This document shows positions 24,795 through 56,654 of a stretch of 64,000 nucleotides of DNA, piece by piece; the stretch's first letter is position 1; every line of letters begins with the position of its first letter. The position numbers were made by a program, and so were the translations under genes. Under the pieces are notes generated by a model that was not told the origin of the DNA, did no database searches, and saw only the letters and a list, made by a program, of their open reading frames with translations. Source of the DNA: Theristus sp. LFF4_11 (Eukaryota; Nematoda; Chromadorea; Monhysterida; Xyalidae); NCBI GenBank assembly GCA_030248135.1, contig JASANC010004694.1, forward strand, positions 97,656 to 161,655, written 5' to 3'.

Positions 24795-26284
24795 ATCGAC
24801 AATTTGGAGTTCATCAGCGCATATTTTCTTTTGTTTGTTTGTTTTTGTTATGTTGGTGGCAAAAACATATCAGCGGTATTTTGATGAGGCTTTTGTTCTT
24901 GTGGTGGCAAAAACATCACATCCAGAACTGCACTTGCAGCGTAATTTATTATCGCCAGAGCTTTTTGCAACGAATACCACGCAAACGCGTCCGTTATTTC
25001 TTTATCAATCGCCCATCTAATCGTCCATCATAAATCAAGTCTTTGGCGGCTATTCATGTCGGTGAGCGTGTGCACGGATTAAAACGAAATGTGACAGTGA
25101 GCTTGGACACGACACGACACGATGAGAAAGAGTGGAACTAAAAAATTCATGTGTTATATGTTTATACACGGTGTGGCTGTTGTATCAGAGACTAAATATG
25201 CACTGCGGTATACATGCACGGCACGGCACTTTGCAGCGCATGGATCACTGAAACGCAGACGATGGTAGAAACGGTAGATGGCAGATGCCGCACAGAAGCC
25301 ACGACGGCACGTCATAATCGCACGCGATTGCATAATGCTCATTGCTACATCACGAATATAATCGAATTGCAGTGATGGCCAACCCGTGCATGCTGTCACA
25401 CACGGACCATGGTTAGCACACATGACAGTTTGATGTTCTCTCTATTGAAACTTCACGAGTGAATAATCACGCGCATTTCATGCATTTATCACCGCTTTTT
25501 TGCATGCATCTGGGTGCACTTCAACGCACACAAAGGCAGAACATGCCTTTGGCACATCAAGGTTACATGTATGCAGTAACACACTCGAAAACAGACATTT
25601 TATCAGGCCAACAAACAAGACTGAGCAATGAAGGCTTCAAAACTGCGATAATTTTTTTGACGCATTTTCGACAGTAGCGTATCGCCCACCCACGTGACAA
25701 GAAAAAACCCGCTGATTTCCGCTAGCCACGAGTGAAAAACTAAAATTGAGCATCATTGAGCACACAATGTGAATTGAGTGAATAACGCGAATGCTTGAAT
25801 GAACCTGGGGACAGTGATGGCAAGAAACTGAATGAAGCTGAAATAATGCAGTTATAAAAGTTCCAAAGAGCTGTTAGTAGCACGCAGACAGACGGCGTAA
25901 TGCGTTTGCTGCAGCATGAACACGCATGCGCACTTTCAAGCTCGATTGCTGATTGCGACAAGCTTTCACAAGTATAGCTGGTGTTCCTGCAGCCCATTAC
26001 AAGCAGCTGCCTGTGGAAAGAAAAGAATATCACAATTGCCACTTGCCGGCAAGCACTCTGCATTGATTGAAAGCTTCAGAAATAGCTAGATGTTCATTGT
26101 ACGGTCAGATTTGTGCTGCAAATATTGTGGCTCTAAAAACAACTAAACTTGTACGAGAACGCAAAACCGGACAAGAGAAATCATAGCAGAAGTCGAATGT
26201 TCTTGATAAAATCTCAGACGCTCAGGAGTAAACGTTGAAACGGCGCCACCAGAATGGCGCAAACATGCCACTGGCAGGGCAGGT
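24795..26284. other. Spacer between kelch gene and HNF4
   Basis: The 3' flank of HNF4 and the 5' flank of the kelch gene. The only coding hint is the small cysteine-containing open frame at 25154-25423, with a possible second exon near 25.84-26.01 kb preceded by a good pyrimidine tract (TCTTTTCCACAG). Nothing else was recognised. Confidence 0.35.
25154..25423 (-). CDS. Possible small cysteine-rich protein
   Basis: An ATG-initiated frame of 89 codons with eight cysteines, starting MCANHGPCVTAC and including TCRRGFC and DPCAAKC. No clear signal peptide is seen in this exon. It may be a chance frame or the end of a small gene whose upstream exon lies near 26.0 kb. No family was recognised. Confidence 0.25.
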   Translation of the reverse strand: MCANHGPCVTACTGWPSLQFDYIRDVAMSIMQSRAIMTCRRGFCAASAIYRFYHRLRFSDPCAAKCRAVHVYRSAYLVSDTTATPCINI

Positions 26285-29200
26285 CTAATCATCCGGTTCA
26301 CTGCTGCGACAGGACGGCGGCGACACGGGACACTGCGCGTGTGACTGTGGCTGGCTGGTGACTGCAATTGAGCTGGTCGCACTTGGACAGCCGGCCAGTG
26401 ATGAGTGCAACGCGGTGACCGTGTTCTGGCACGCAAATGGCAGCAGCTCTTGCAGCAGCTTGTCAATGCGAGCCATGCCGAACAGAGTGGCCAGATGAAT
26501 GTCGTCCAGTAGACCTTGCGATATTGCCTTTCAAATCAAAACGGCTCGTTTGTGATTTCCAAGCTAAATTATGAAGCAAGGTAAGTGACACTGAAAAGCA
26601 ACCTGCAATGGTGGCAATATGAGCAGCAGATTCGCAAGACGCATGCACCTGGCCGTCTCATCGAGCTCTCTTGGATGGATGTACTGTTGCAGAGCGTTGA
26701 GAATGCCCTGGCGTGTTCGCAGCACAGTCTGACTGTCGCGCAGATCTTGTGTGCCTGCAACATTCTGAACTGTTTCCAATCGAACCAAATTGTTATACGT
26801 CAGTTTTTGCTTTGTGGGCTGCGGACTGACACCGCGAGGGCTGGACACTGTTTTTGCGGTTTCGCCCATAAAAAAAGTGATCCTAAAAAAACGCACATGG
26901 ATTGAAGAAAATGATGCCCTTCAACGCGACGTATTCTTGCTCGGTGATTTCCATTTCATTCATCGGCACCACCAGCTCATCGAGCACCCGTTTCGTGACG
27001 TCACTGTAATTGGGATCGACGTGCAGTTATAAACTACAAAAAAAAAACAAAATCCTATCTTTTGCACTGCAGTATTTCAGCACCGACTTTACGTCATGCT
27101 GATTTCGCGCATTCCTCGTCAGCACGGTCTCGTTGGTCAAATAGAGCACACCCGGACGACCGACAGAGGACGAGCACTTGCGTTCAATGCGATACGAACG
27201 ATACGCACAGCAGATGAGCAGGTGCTGCGCGGAATAGTTACGCAACAGCACTATCTGCAAAATTGTTGGTCAATCTAAAAAATGATGTTCAATTCAGTTT
27301 CGAAAACAGTTGGTCGGTTTTGTTGCAAAGCTTGCTTCGTTTACTGACCTTATCGGGCATACTGAGCACCGTGAACGGGCGCAGCGTCTTTGCCCATTCG
27401 ACCATCAGCAACAACTGCTGCAGCATGCTCTCTGTGATGTCCTCTGTTGACGCTAGTCGCCAGCCGCCAGCGATTGCCTGTGAACGTCAACATGCAGTGA
27501 TTCTGCGCACAACGCTGGTGAAAACTGAAATCCGTCAGCACGCTCGTGGCTGGCACAAGCGTGTGAATGAGGCCATTTTGGGTGTCCCCGTCCTGTGAGA
27601 TTGTTGTGTGAAGTCCTAGTATGAATACATTGCACTCTGATACACCACAGTCACACATAGGGTTAGGGGAAAAAAAAATCCGGATTTTTTTTTTAAATTA
27701 AAAAAAAAATTAAAAAAAAATTTTTTTTTACAAGTTAGGTTTGTTCGAAGCGTCTCGTCGAGCTGAGTTCATCTAGACTATTTTCAGAACGATCCGGAAA
27801 ACTATAAGAGCGAAAATCGTGTTTTATTGAAATTATGTCCATTTCATAGAGGGAAAGTTGCATTTTCAACAGTAAAACAGGACAATTTTCGACGTGTACT
27901 TGAATATTGAACCGTTCTTAGTTGTTCCTCTTTAGAAAATTACCAAAATTTGACTGTGTTCAAAAATTCCTGTTTGCTGTAGCTAAGTCGGCAACCCCTG
28001 TCGACCCGGTCGCCCCCCCCCCAAGACACTTACTTTCAGGTTCAACCAGCTATGCTATCTGCCACATGGCGAGAGCCCACTCTTCAAATCATCGTATCGA
28101 AAACACGTACCATGATTTCGCGATCACGTTGCGGGCAACTGACAGACGCAAGTTTAACACGTTAGTTTAGCTCAGCACGCAAGTTTTAACATGTGGCCAT
28201 GTTATCGGGTATCTGAAAAACGGTCGTGTGATGTGGTATTAACCAACATCCCCGCTCCAATTGTTTAACAATATATCGCACAACTCCATTGTAGACCTAT
28301 AACGTACGCCAATCAACAAGATATCATGTTCATCTCATGGCCTACCGACTGAAAAAACATGTTCTAAGTTGCAAGAAAACGATTTCTGAAACGATATTTC
28401 AATTCAGTTAAGTCATTTCAACGCTAAAAATTGACTCTAGAAGTCATCCAAATCGAAAAACATGGAGTACGTGACGTCGGTCAAAATGACCAAATAATGA
28501 CATGTACCTAAGCACACAAAGAAGTTGGGAAGAAAATTTGGTTTGAACTTTCAAAAAATTATGCCATAAATCGAATTTTCAGAGCAAAGTAGAAGAAAAA
28601 TTTTTCAAATTTTTTTTAAGTTTAAAAAAAAATCCAATTTTTTTTTTAAAAAAACAAAAAAAAATAAAAAAAATTTTTTTTCAAAGCCCCTAACCCTAGT
28701 CACACACAACACATGAGCAGATGTACGATAATGCAGCAGTGCGTGCACGCGTGCTCGTGTTTGCGCCAGTACCACATCACTGCGTACGACAGAGTGCAAC
28801 GACTCAACCTGTGCCGGCTGCGTGTACACTTTGCGTGCCACTTCGGTGCGCGTGATCACGGAGGCACGCAGCTGCAGGCAGATTTCCTCTGCCGCCAGCA
28901 GCATTGTCACAAAGTTCTGCTCGTGCTCAGCAACGTGCATCGCTTGCTCGTCGTTGTGCGCACTCGCGCGGCCACTCGCCAACTGGTCAACGGCCATCAG
29001 TGAATCGAGCGGCTGCGGTGTTTCGGTGGCTGACCGACTGCCCGGCGAACGACGCTTCAGCGACGACGACGGCAGCTTTGGGCTGATGCGATCGCGCTCG
29101 TTCTGCACAGCTGAAACACGTCAGTCACTGGCACGCTGCGCATGCAAACACAAATAGACACACAACTGATCAAAAGCTGAAACTGCACCGCACGCAAGCT

Positions 29201-29758
29201 GATCTGTGTGGCTGACCCACCAACGGTCTGTTGTAATATATCTGTTGAGTTTACTGTTTGAGTGCGTGTATGAATAATAAAACCGAAACGAACAGTCACA
29301 AAAGAATAAAATGCATTGACGCACATTCGCGTTTCATGCCAGCCTCGAGGCATTTACGGAATCGGCATGCTCGACACGAATTGCGGTGGTCTGGAAATGC
29401 ACGATGACAAACGTATGGAAACTGATCAACGCTGCCAATTTTGCTACTATCTGATACTTGACTACCTGTGTTATAAGATAAGTCCGTTTGAGTGACAACT
29501 TTAGTGGCATAAGCGTTTTCAAGTAAACTAGAATTTGTTGACCAGTGGACCTCTGTCAATGACACACGCCTCGTTGTATCGACATCGATACTGACGACTT
29601 TTGCGGATTGTCCGACGAAAGAAGCCCTTGCAGCCGTCGCACGAATGAGCGCCGTAGTGTTTGCCAGTGCCCTTGTCGCTACAGATTGAACAAGGCAAGA
29701 AGGCCCCGATCGTGTCTGCAACATCAAAAATCGCAACAAAACCAGTTGTTTCAATCAT
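26285..29758 (-). CDS. HNF4: HNF4-type nuclear receptor (NR2A)
   Basis: A nuclear transcription factor that binds DR1 elements as a homodimer and holds fatty acid in its pocket. Exons: about 29865-29810 (end of the A/B region, ISTASGASAIAAETHNT), about 29717-29571 with the first zinc finger ([19 protein letters not shown]-box CDGCKG), about 29391-29333 with the second finger ([19 protein letters not shown]), and about 29112-28809 with VQNERDRIS, the HNF4 hallmark after the zinc fingers. Then come 27477-27349 ([14 protein letters not shown], ligand-domain signature) and further ligand-domain exons at about 27260-27040, 27005-26915 ([18 protein letters not shown]) and 26880-26600. The last is about 26530-26285 ([20 protein letters not shown], the AF-2 region; TAG stop at 26287-26285). 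Exon 27477 joins 28809 in phase 0. The middle of the ligand domain is diverged. An upstream A/B exon near 30.2-30.0 kb is possible. Confidence 0.9.
27658..28698. mobile_element. hAT-like nonautonomous element B in HNF4 hinge intron
   Basis: The ends are TAGGGTTAGGGG and its exact reverse complement, flanked by 8-bp direct repeats GTCACACA at 27650-27657 and 28699-28706. Poly-A/poly-T stretches lie next to both ends. The interior is noncoding. It is nearly identical to the copy at 49378-50426, which suggests recent movement. It sits in the roughly 1.3 kb intron between HNF4 exons 28809 and 27477. Confidence 0.88.
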
Positions 29759-29899
29759 TCAGTCGCAAAACAGACCAGTATTGTGCGTCTCGGCTGCGAT
29801 CGCCGCTGACGCACCGCTCGCCGTCGAGATCTGAAAAAGTGGAGAATTTGGTGACACAGCCGACGGTCGAAATCTGCAATTGTGCATTTTGGCAAGCTG

Positions 29900-32009
29900 A
29901 TTGGCTGCACATCGAACTGGCTGATGCAATCAGCGAGCGAAATTCAACAGCAGCCAACCAGCGAGTTGCCTGTGATTGAGACTACAGTTGCAAACAGTGC
30001 ACACGGGCATGAGCATCGATTGGTTGTTGCTGGCGACGGTGACCTGCAACGGCAGCAATGGCACAACGGTGGAGCTGGTGATGCGTCCGTCCGGGTAGTG
30101 TGCATACAAAGTGCTGTTGGCGGTGGTGTTGCCATGCTGCGTCTGGCCGCCCCAGACATGCGCACCGCTCACTGCAATTATTACACCCTGATAACACACA
30201 CACTAACACAGAACATCATTATCAACGGCGGAAAAGGCTGGCGCCTAATTATCTGGCACTGGACACAACTATCAAGCGATTACATCGATAATCATCACAG
30301 AATTATTACCGTGCTGTCCATACATGATAGTGAGACTTCTCAGTTTTTGTAGACGCGCGGCCACTCGGGTGCGTCGAACTTTCGACTTTTAAACGGTGCA
30401 GAGAACTTTGCACAGAAAACAGCACTGCTGTGATCTTTAGATCAGCACGCTGCCATAGTGAGCCGCAGCAGCAGTTGCTCGACCGGTTTTGCAACTGTTG
30501 CTCACGGAACACACGGCCACTTTGCGTTTGTCTTTGTAGTCGGGGCGCGATCACGCCACACCATTTTTATGGCCTCCCTGTTCACGTTGACAGTCTCGTT
30601 TGTTGGCCCTTATCTGTTCAATTCTTTTTTTAACAACTGATATGACATGTGCTTGCTGAAAACAACGATAACACAGTTGCTAACAAAAACATACACCTTC
30701 TGTATTTCCAACGGTTTTCGAAATGCCAACGAATTTACAATACCTTTTTCCACGAATTAAACAACACTCAGCATTTTACGAGACATCATGACGTGAACAG
30801 ACATGAAATAAAAAGTCGTCATTTACGTCTACAGTATCCCGCATTCATTAACATTGTGAGAGGGTACCAACTGTAAATTTTATGAGCTTGAATTTTAGTT
30901 GGACGTTGTAAATATCTGATAGTTTTCCAAGACAACACAGATAGCCAAGAAAGTTGCTGTCAGATGATCGCATGTGAACAAGACAGAAGATAAAAACATC
31001 AGGACAAACGAAGAAAACCCAGAACAATAGAGAAAAAGAACACCAACTGATAACGGTTTTTCAAAATATAAATTACCAACATTTTCTGAAAAGCATTTCT
31101 GACCCCCCTGCCCACAAACCCCGGATTCAAAAAAACTAGAACACTACGAACAGAACCTTTTCCCAATGATCCACGACTAATTTTGATTTTTTAAGCTTGT
31201 AGCTTTTAGTTCTAATCGGTTGGATTTTAACAAAACCAAAAGAATCAAGTTTTACACCATCATCTACTGGACTGGACAGATGGAGAACAACAACAAAACA
31301 CTGAAAACATAATAAGGAGAACACAAGAGGATTGCAGACAATTTTATACAACGCAGAAGGTCAGGTCCATGTATCTTAGATATCTGCTGTTGGTGTATCG
31401 GACCAGAACAAAAACAAACAACCGTAAACACCAGCTGTGACAAATTCAACGCAATCGCTTAGCACATCGTTCACGATTGATTGTGGCGCAGGCTCAGTGT
31501 GAACCCAGCGACGGCACAAGCTCATATGAACGAATACGATTGGACGTTGTATGATATTGATGTTGATGCAGCCATTTTGATGATACACTCTTGCAATCAG
31601 GCGCACCACAACCGACGCGCAAGCTCTCCACAACACTGGATTTGATGTTTGCAAATACCGCCCATCGATGTTGTTGTCCGGTCAGTGCAGCCGATAAAAT
31701 ATAGAACTACAAAGCGACCAGCCGGCCGGCAGGCACCCGCGGCGCCGCGACATTACAGGTGGTAAAAATAGCAATGCGGTTGTTGTTGTGTGTTCGCATT
31801 TTGTTGTGTAATGAAGCTGTTGAGAGTTGTGCTTGCTGGTGATGAGGCCGGCTGAGCATCGATGCAGTGGGTCACACGAACAGAGACGAATCGAACGAAA
31901 CCAATCAAGCGCCATTGCGTGACATGCGAATCGTTGACGACACTGCTCGCTGTGTGTGTGCTGCGTGACACGACTGTGCCACTGTTCAAGAGCATCATAC
32001 GCCCGTGCA
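29900..32009. other. Spacer between SMG1 stop and HNF4
   Basis: The 5' flank of HNF4. A frame at about 30199-29990 (GGQTQHGNTTANS, NNQSMLMPV) could be an additional HNF4 A/B exon, but its splice borders do not resolve. From 30.3 to 32.0 kb I see no supported exon. Confidence 0.4.
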
Positions 32010-51040
<19,031 letters not shown>

Positions 51041-51374
51041 TTCATGAAGCGGCAACCAGTCGACGCAGTCTGCTTCCTCTTTTCACATTTTGTTGGAGAC
51101 CGCTCTCTCAGATTCGATCACATGTTTCATCAAAAATATGCTGCCCCGAATTGACGTGCGTGGGATTTCGTTCGGATCGGAGATCGGATCGGAGATCGGA
51201 TTTGAAGAATGCTTCTTCAACCCCCACTCAAGACACTTAGTTTCAGGTTCAGCCACCTATGCTGCACAAATGAGGTTTTCAATTTTTTGGGAAAATTTTT
51301 TTGAATCGACTTTTTTAGTTTTTTGTCTGTTATCTGTAGGATCAAATCAGTTTTAAAAAAGGCGGTTAAAAAAA

Positions 51375-52225
51375 CAGGGGTCGAGCCCGATTTTTGGCGA
51401 ATCCGAGGAAGGGGGGTCCGCCCAAATTTGGGGGGGGGGTCGTCCCGGGTGGGGGGGGGGGGTCGACTTGGTTGGGGGGGGGGGCTCCCGAGTGAGACCG
51501 AAAATTCTAGGGGGGGGGGTCCGAGCGAGACCGAAAATTCTAGGGGGGGGGGGTCGGACCAAAATTTTTTCTTGACGATAACATTGTCTGGGCAAAAAAT
51601 GGCTAGTAGGGGTCGATTTGGTTGGGGGTGGGTGGGTTCCCGAGAGAGACCGAAATTTCAGGGGGGGGTCGGACCAAAAGTTGTTCAATAAAAGTGCTAG
51701 AAACCACAGCATCCAGTCAAGGCCTCTCTCTAGTCTCTAGTCATACATTTTGCTTTGATTTTCGTTCGAGTCGGGACATCTGAAAGCTACACGAACGAGA
51801 CACGCTGCACGGGTGAGACTTGATATTGAAGTACAGTATTGAAAAAATTGACGTACAAAGTGGTAAATGTATAACAAAGTGGTACGTATACAAAAAAACA
51901 TACAATATATATTGAGATACAAACATGCATATAATATAGATACCTACAAATGAGAGAAATATAGAGATATACAAGAGAAAATGTCTCCATCGAAAGTCAA
52001 AATCCAAGGGGGGGGGTGGTCAGACGGTCAGGATTTGGGAGGGGGGGGTTGGAAGGTCGAAATCTGGGAGGGGGGGGGGGTCTGCCCCCCCCCCCCCCAA
52101 ATTCGTGAGGGGGGGGGTATTTTGACCAAAATTTGGGGGGGGGGGGGTTTGCCCGGGTGGGGGGGGTGTCGACTTGGTTGGGGGGGGGGGGTACCCCCCC
52201 ACCCCCCCCCCCATCTCGACCCCTG
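51375..52225. mobile_element. G-rich hAT-like element D with CAGGGGTCGAG ends
   Basis: It begins CAGGGGTCGAGCCCG and ends with the reverse complement of CAGGGGTCGAGATGG. It is flanked by TTAAAAAA-like octamers, consistent with an 8-bp duplication. Inside are many G runs and a tandem phrase GAGACCGAAAATTCTAGG. Open frames crossing the G runs are low-complexity. The mirrored copy in the right arm begins at 60208; its far end is corrupted near 61050. Confidence 0.65.
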
Positions 52226-52274
52226 TTAAAAAATCATTTTTTGTTAATTTTTTTTTTGAAAATCCAATTGTGCC

Positions 52275-54340
52275 AAATGGTCCAAATGGTTTCCTAGTGG
52301 TCCAGTTGTCAAGTTAGCCAGTTTTTCAGTTTCCCAGTTTTCCAGTTAGCCATTTTTCCAGATGGCCAGTTTTCCAGTTTTCCAATTACCAGTTTTCCAG
52401 TTGGCTAGTTTTCCAGTTTACCACTTTTCCAGTTTACCAGTTAGCAAGTTCTCCAGTTTGCCAGTTTTCCAGTTGGCCGGTTTTCCAGTTTTCCAGTTAC
52501 CTGTTCTCCAGTTGGCTAGTTTTCCAGTTTTCCAGTTGCCCAGTTAACTGGAAAACTGGAAAACTGGCCAACTGGAAAATTGTTAATTGGAAAACTGGAA
52601 AACTGGCCACCTGGAAAAATGGCTAACTGGAAAACTGTGAAACTAAAAAACTGGCTAACTTGACAATTGGAAAACTGGTCAACTGGACTACTAGCAACTT
52701 GTGCGCGCTAACTTTTGAACCAGTACGCTTATAACCTTTAAAATTTTAAAACTTTACAACTTCGAAGCTTTTTAACTTTGTAAGTTTGTAGCCTTTTAGG
52801 TTGCCCCGTTATACAGCGGCCAGTTGTCTGTATTTTGTTGTTGTGCAGTTATCCAGTTACCCCAATTGATCAACTGTGGAGTTTTACAGTTGCCCAGTTG
52901 CTTCGAAGTTGTAGAGTTCAAAATTTTCAAGTTTACAAGTGCACGCGTTCACAAGTTAGCGCGCACAAGTTTGCTAGTTGTCCAGTTGACCAGCTTTCCA
53001 GTTGTCAAGTTAGCCTGTTTTCCACTTTCCTAGTTTTTCAGTTTTGCCATTTTTCCAGGTGGCCAGTTTTCCAGTTTTCCAGTTACCACTTTTCCAGTTG
53101 GCCAGTTTTCCAGTTGGCTAGTTTTCTAGTTAACTGGGCAACTAGAAAACTGGATAACTAGCAAACTTGTGCGCGCTAACTTGTGAACGTGTGCACTTAA
53201 TAAACTTGAAAATTTTGAACTTTACAACTTTGAAGCAACCGGGCAACTGTAAAACTCCACAGTTGATCAACTGGGTTAACTGGCTAATTGCACAACAACC
53301 AAATAGACAACTGGCCGCTGTATAACTGGGGAACCAAAAAAGCTACAAACTTGCAAAATTAAAAAGCTTCGAAGTTGTAAAAATGCAAAGTTTTAAAGGT
53401 TATAAGCGCACGCGTTCAAAAGTTAGCCCGCGCAAGTTTGCTAGTAGTCCAGTTGACCAGTTTTCCAGTTGTCAAGTTAGCCAGTTTTTCAGTTTCCCAG
53501 TTTTCCAGTTAGCCATTTTTCCAGATGGCCAGTTTTCCAGTTTTCCAGTTACCAGTTTTCCAGTTGGCTAGTTTTCCAGTTTACCACTTTTCCAGTTTAC
53601 CAGTTAGCAAGTTCTCCAGTTTGCCAGTTTTCCAGTTGACCAGTTTTCCAGTTTTCCAGTTACCTGTTTTCCAGTTGGCTAGTTTTCCAGTTTTCCAGTT
53701 GCCAGTTAACTGGAAAACTGGAAAACTGGAAAACTGGAAAACTGCCCCCCCTGGAAAAATGGCTAACTGGAAAACTGGGAAACTAGAAAACTGGCTAACT
53801 TGACAACTGGAAAACTGGTCAGCTGGACTACTAGCAAACTTGTGCGCGCTAACTTTTAAACGAGTACGCTTATAAATTTTAAATTTTGCAACTTTACAAC
53901 TTCGAAGCTTTTTAACTTTTCCAGTTTACCACTATTCCAGCTAACCAGTTGGCCAGTTCTCCAGTTAGCCAGTTTTTCAGTTGGTCAGTTTTTTAGTTTT
54001 CCAGTTACCTGTTGTCCAGTTGCCTAGTTTTCCAGTTTTCCAGTTACCTGTTTTCCAGTTGGCTGGTTTTCCAGTTTTCCAGCTGCCCAGTTAACTGGAA
54101 ACTGCAGAACTAGCCAACTGGCTAACTTGACAACTGGAAAACTGGTCAACCGGACAACTAGCAAGTTTTCCAGTTTTACAGTTGGCTAGTATTCCAGTTC
54201 ACCGCTTTTCCAGTTTACCAGATGGCCAGTTCTCCAGTTAGCCAGTTTTCCAGTTGGCAAGTTTTGCCAGTTGGCTAGTTTTCCAGTTTTCCAGTTACCT
54301 GTTTTCAAGTTGGCTAGTTTTCCAGTTTTCCAGTATGTGC
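52275..54340. repeat. 8-bp-periodic CCAGTTNN satellite, left arm
   Basis: A degenerate tandem array in which a constant CCAGTT is followed by a variable dinucleotide (mostly TT, GG, AG, TA, AC). It changes strand several times: CCAGTT phrases switch to AACTGG near 52545, 53150 and 53706. Blocks of unique sequence (TTCGAAGTTGTAAAG, GTTAGCGCGCACAAG) recur among the arrays. Because 24 bp is eight codons, it creates chance open frames with an eight-residue period such as FQLASFPV. Confidence 0.85.
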
Positions 54341-54834
54341 AGTCTACAACCTATTGGCTGATTGGTTAATGATCATGCATAATGTGTGCATTCGGTGCAA
54401 ACCAATACTTCGACTCCACTGCAATGACTGCACAGAATGCATGCATCACGTGGTCACCAACCAATCGGCTGGTTGGACATAGACACAGAGTTGATTCGCA
54501 TGCACAAACTCGTGCACTCAAAGCAAAAAACAACAGTAAAAACAATGCAGATACAACAGTTTTTTCATTTTGTTTTCTTTCAAAGTTATTTTTGCAAACA
54601 TATGGGCTAGAAAATATGCATTTTGGAATTTTGTTCTTTACCACCCCTCCTTACGTGGAATGTATGCCAAGTTAACTCATCGAATTTTGCAATATAGTGG
54701 TATAGCGCCACAGCCGTTTCGCTGGTGTTTCACGCACATTTCTATAATAGCACTTTTATCAAAGAGGTAATGTTTCTAAGTTTCCATAAAAGACGGAATG
54801 TGTGAGCAACTTTTTTAACGCGTTTTTTCGCTTT

Positions 54835-54908
54835 GCAGTCATGGCGCAGCGGTTATCGCTTTCGCCTAGCAGGGCGGGGGTCTTTGTTGATCGAATCCCA
54901 TCGCTGCA
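54835..54908 (+). ncRNA. tRNA-like unit (SINE head or tRNA pseudogene), left arm
   Basis: The 74 nt start and end with complementary GCAG/CTGC. They contain an A-box match TGGCGCAGCGG and a B-box match TGATCGAATCC, plus a stem TCGCC/GGCGG around TAGCAG where the anticodon loop belongs. The loop is one base short and the acceptor stem has a mismatch, so a functional tRNA is doubtful. A Pol III promoter from a tRNA-derived SINE is the likeliest reading. Confidence 0.5.
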
Positions 54909-55675
54909 AAAACAAATCTTTAAAAATTTGATTTTTTTGCTCATGCTTCGTGTTTATTGCAAAATGCGTTTACCTACTCTATTCCTGACTTCATAAATGA
55001 ACGAAATAACCAAGTAAACATAGCATATTTTTTAGGTTGCAAGGAGCACGCGGAATTTGAATGAAAAAAATAGTTCCAGAAAACCATTTGTGTATCAAAT
55101 GTTTTGTGTTTTTTGAAGTGCGTATATACGATTGAGGTCAATACCACCATTGAAGTGAGGTGTGGGTCAATACCACACGACCGTTTTTCAATTACCCGGT
55201 AACTTCATGGCCTGGCCACGCAACGAAACTTCATTGGTGTGTGAGTGTTAGTGAACTACTTTTTTAATTATTCGCGCACCGGTTTCGGAAACCGGTACAA
55301 ACTCCGGCGGAAACGGGCAATAACCCAGTTGATAACTGTGGAGCAATAACTGTGGAGTTTTACAGTTGCCCAGTTGCTTCGAAGTTGTAAAGTTACAAAA
55401 TTTTAAAGGTTATCAGCGCACGCGTTCAAAAGTTAGCGCGCACAAGTTTGCTAGTACTCCAGTTGACCAGTTTTCCAGTCGTCAAGTTAGCCTGTTTTCC
55501 ACTTCCCAGTTTTTCAGTTTTGCTATTTTTCCAGGTGGCCAGTTTTACAGTTTTACAGTTAGCGAGTTTTCCAGTTACCAGTTTTCCAGTTGGCTAGTTT
55601 TCCAGTTTACCAGTTGGCCAGTTCTCCAGTTAGCCAGTTTTCCAGTTCGTCAGTTTTCCAGTTTTCCAGTTCCTT

Positions 55676-55790
55676 AGTTCCTTGGTTCCGTAGTTCCGTA
55701 GTTCCGTAGTTCCGTAGTTCCGTAGTTCCGTAGTTCCGTAGTTCCGTAGTTCCGTAGTTCCGGAGTTCCGGAGTTCCGGAGTTCCGTGTG
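55676..55790. repeat. AGTTCCGT octamer array
   Basis: About eleven tandem copies of AGTTCCGT, the last few changed to AGTTCCGG, directly continue the CCAGTTNN array in the same 8-bp register. This looks like local expansion of a variant octamer. It is in the core and has no mirrored partner in the right arm. Confidence 0.85.
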
Positions 55791-56094
55791 GAGCTGTGTG
55801 GAGCTCCAGCCAAATCGGAATTCTCTCTCGGCTCGGTTGTTGCTGTGACATACCTTCTGAAAGTAAACAAAATGTTTAAAAAACTAAAAGAGTTTTTTTG
55901 GAAATTGTTAATCGATAATTTAAGAAATCAGATACATTGAAAAAAATTACGGTGTATGTTCTACCTTTTCAGCGCTGATGTTTCATTTCTTCTAGAAAAC
56001 AAGGCATAATCAACGGAGGAAGGTGGGAAGGCGGAAAACGAATATGTGAACACCGAGGTTGTGAACACAGTCCCTGTTTTTTGCCATCCTTTTT

Positions 56095-56654
56095 AGAGGT
56101 TAAGAGGTTAAGAGGTTAAGAGGTTAAGAGGTTAAGAGGTTAAGAGGTTAAGAGGTTAAGAGGTTAAGAGGTTAAGAGGTTAAGAGGTTAAAAGGTTAAG
56201 AGGTTAAGAGGTTAAGAGGTTAAGAGGTTAAGAGGTTAAGAGGTTAAGAGGTTAAGAGGTTAAGAGGTTAAGAGGTTAAGAGGTTAAGAGGTTAAGAGGT
56301 TAAGAGGTTAAGAGGTTAAGAGGTTGAGAGGTTAAGAGGTTAAGAGGTTAAGAGGTTAAGAGGTTAAGAGGTTAAGAGGTTAAGAGGTTAAGAGGTTAAG
56401 AGGTTAAGAGGTTAAGAGGTTAAGAGGTTAAGAGGTTAAGAGGTTAAGAGGTTAAGAGGTTAAGAGGTTAAGAGGTTAAGAGGTTAAGAGGTTAAGAGGT
56501 TAAGAGGTTAAGAGGTTAAGAGGTTAAGAGGTTAAGAGGTTAAGAGGTTAAGAGGTTAAGAGGTTAAGAGGTTAAGAGGTTAAGAGGCTAAGAGGCTAAG
56601 AGGTTAAGAGGTTAAGAGGTTAAGAGGTTAAGAGGTTAAGAGGTTAAGAGGTTA
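56095..56654. repeat. AGGTTAAG satellite, about 70 copies, at the core of the inverted duplication
   Basis: 560 bp of almost perfect 8-bp tandem repeat. Rare variants are AGGTTAAA near 56188, AGGTTGAG near 56324 and two AGGCTAAG near 56585-56600. It lies between the two arms, flanked by about 230 and 100 bp of unique DNA. It is not the TTAGGC or TTAGG telomere unit. Confidence 0.95.

Noticed and set aside
51353..51712. Proline-rich frame across element D
   Set aside because: It consists of translated G runs and the tandem GAGACCGAAAATTCTAGG phrase of a transposon.
52362..53803. Open frames with eight-residue repeats (FQLASFPV type)
   Set aside because: They are a direct consequence of an 8-bp tandem repeat read in three frames, with mirrored copies in the other arm and no start context or splice signals.
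56095..56654. CRISPR-like or telomeric array
   Set aside because: The unit is only 8 bp with no spacers, the DNA is from an animal, and AGGTTAAG is not a known telomere repeat.
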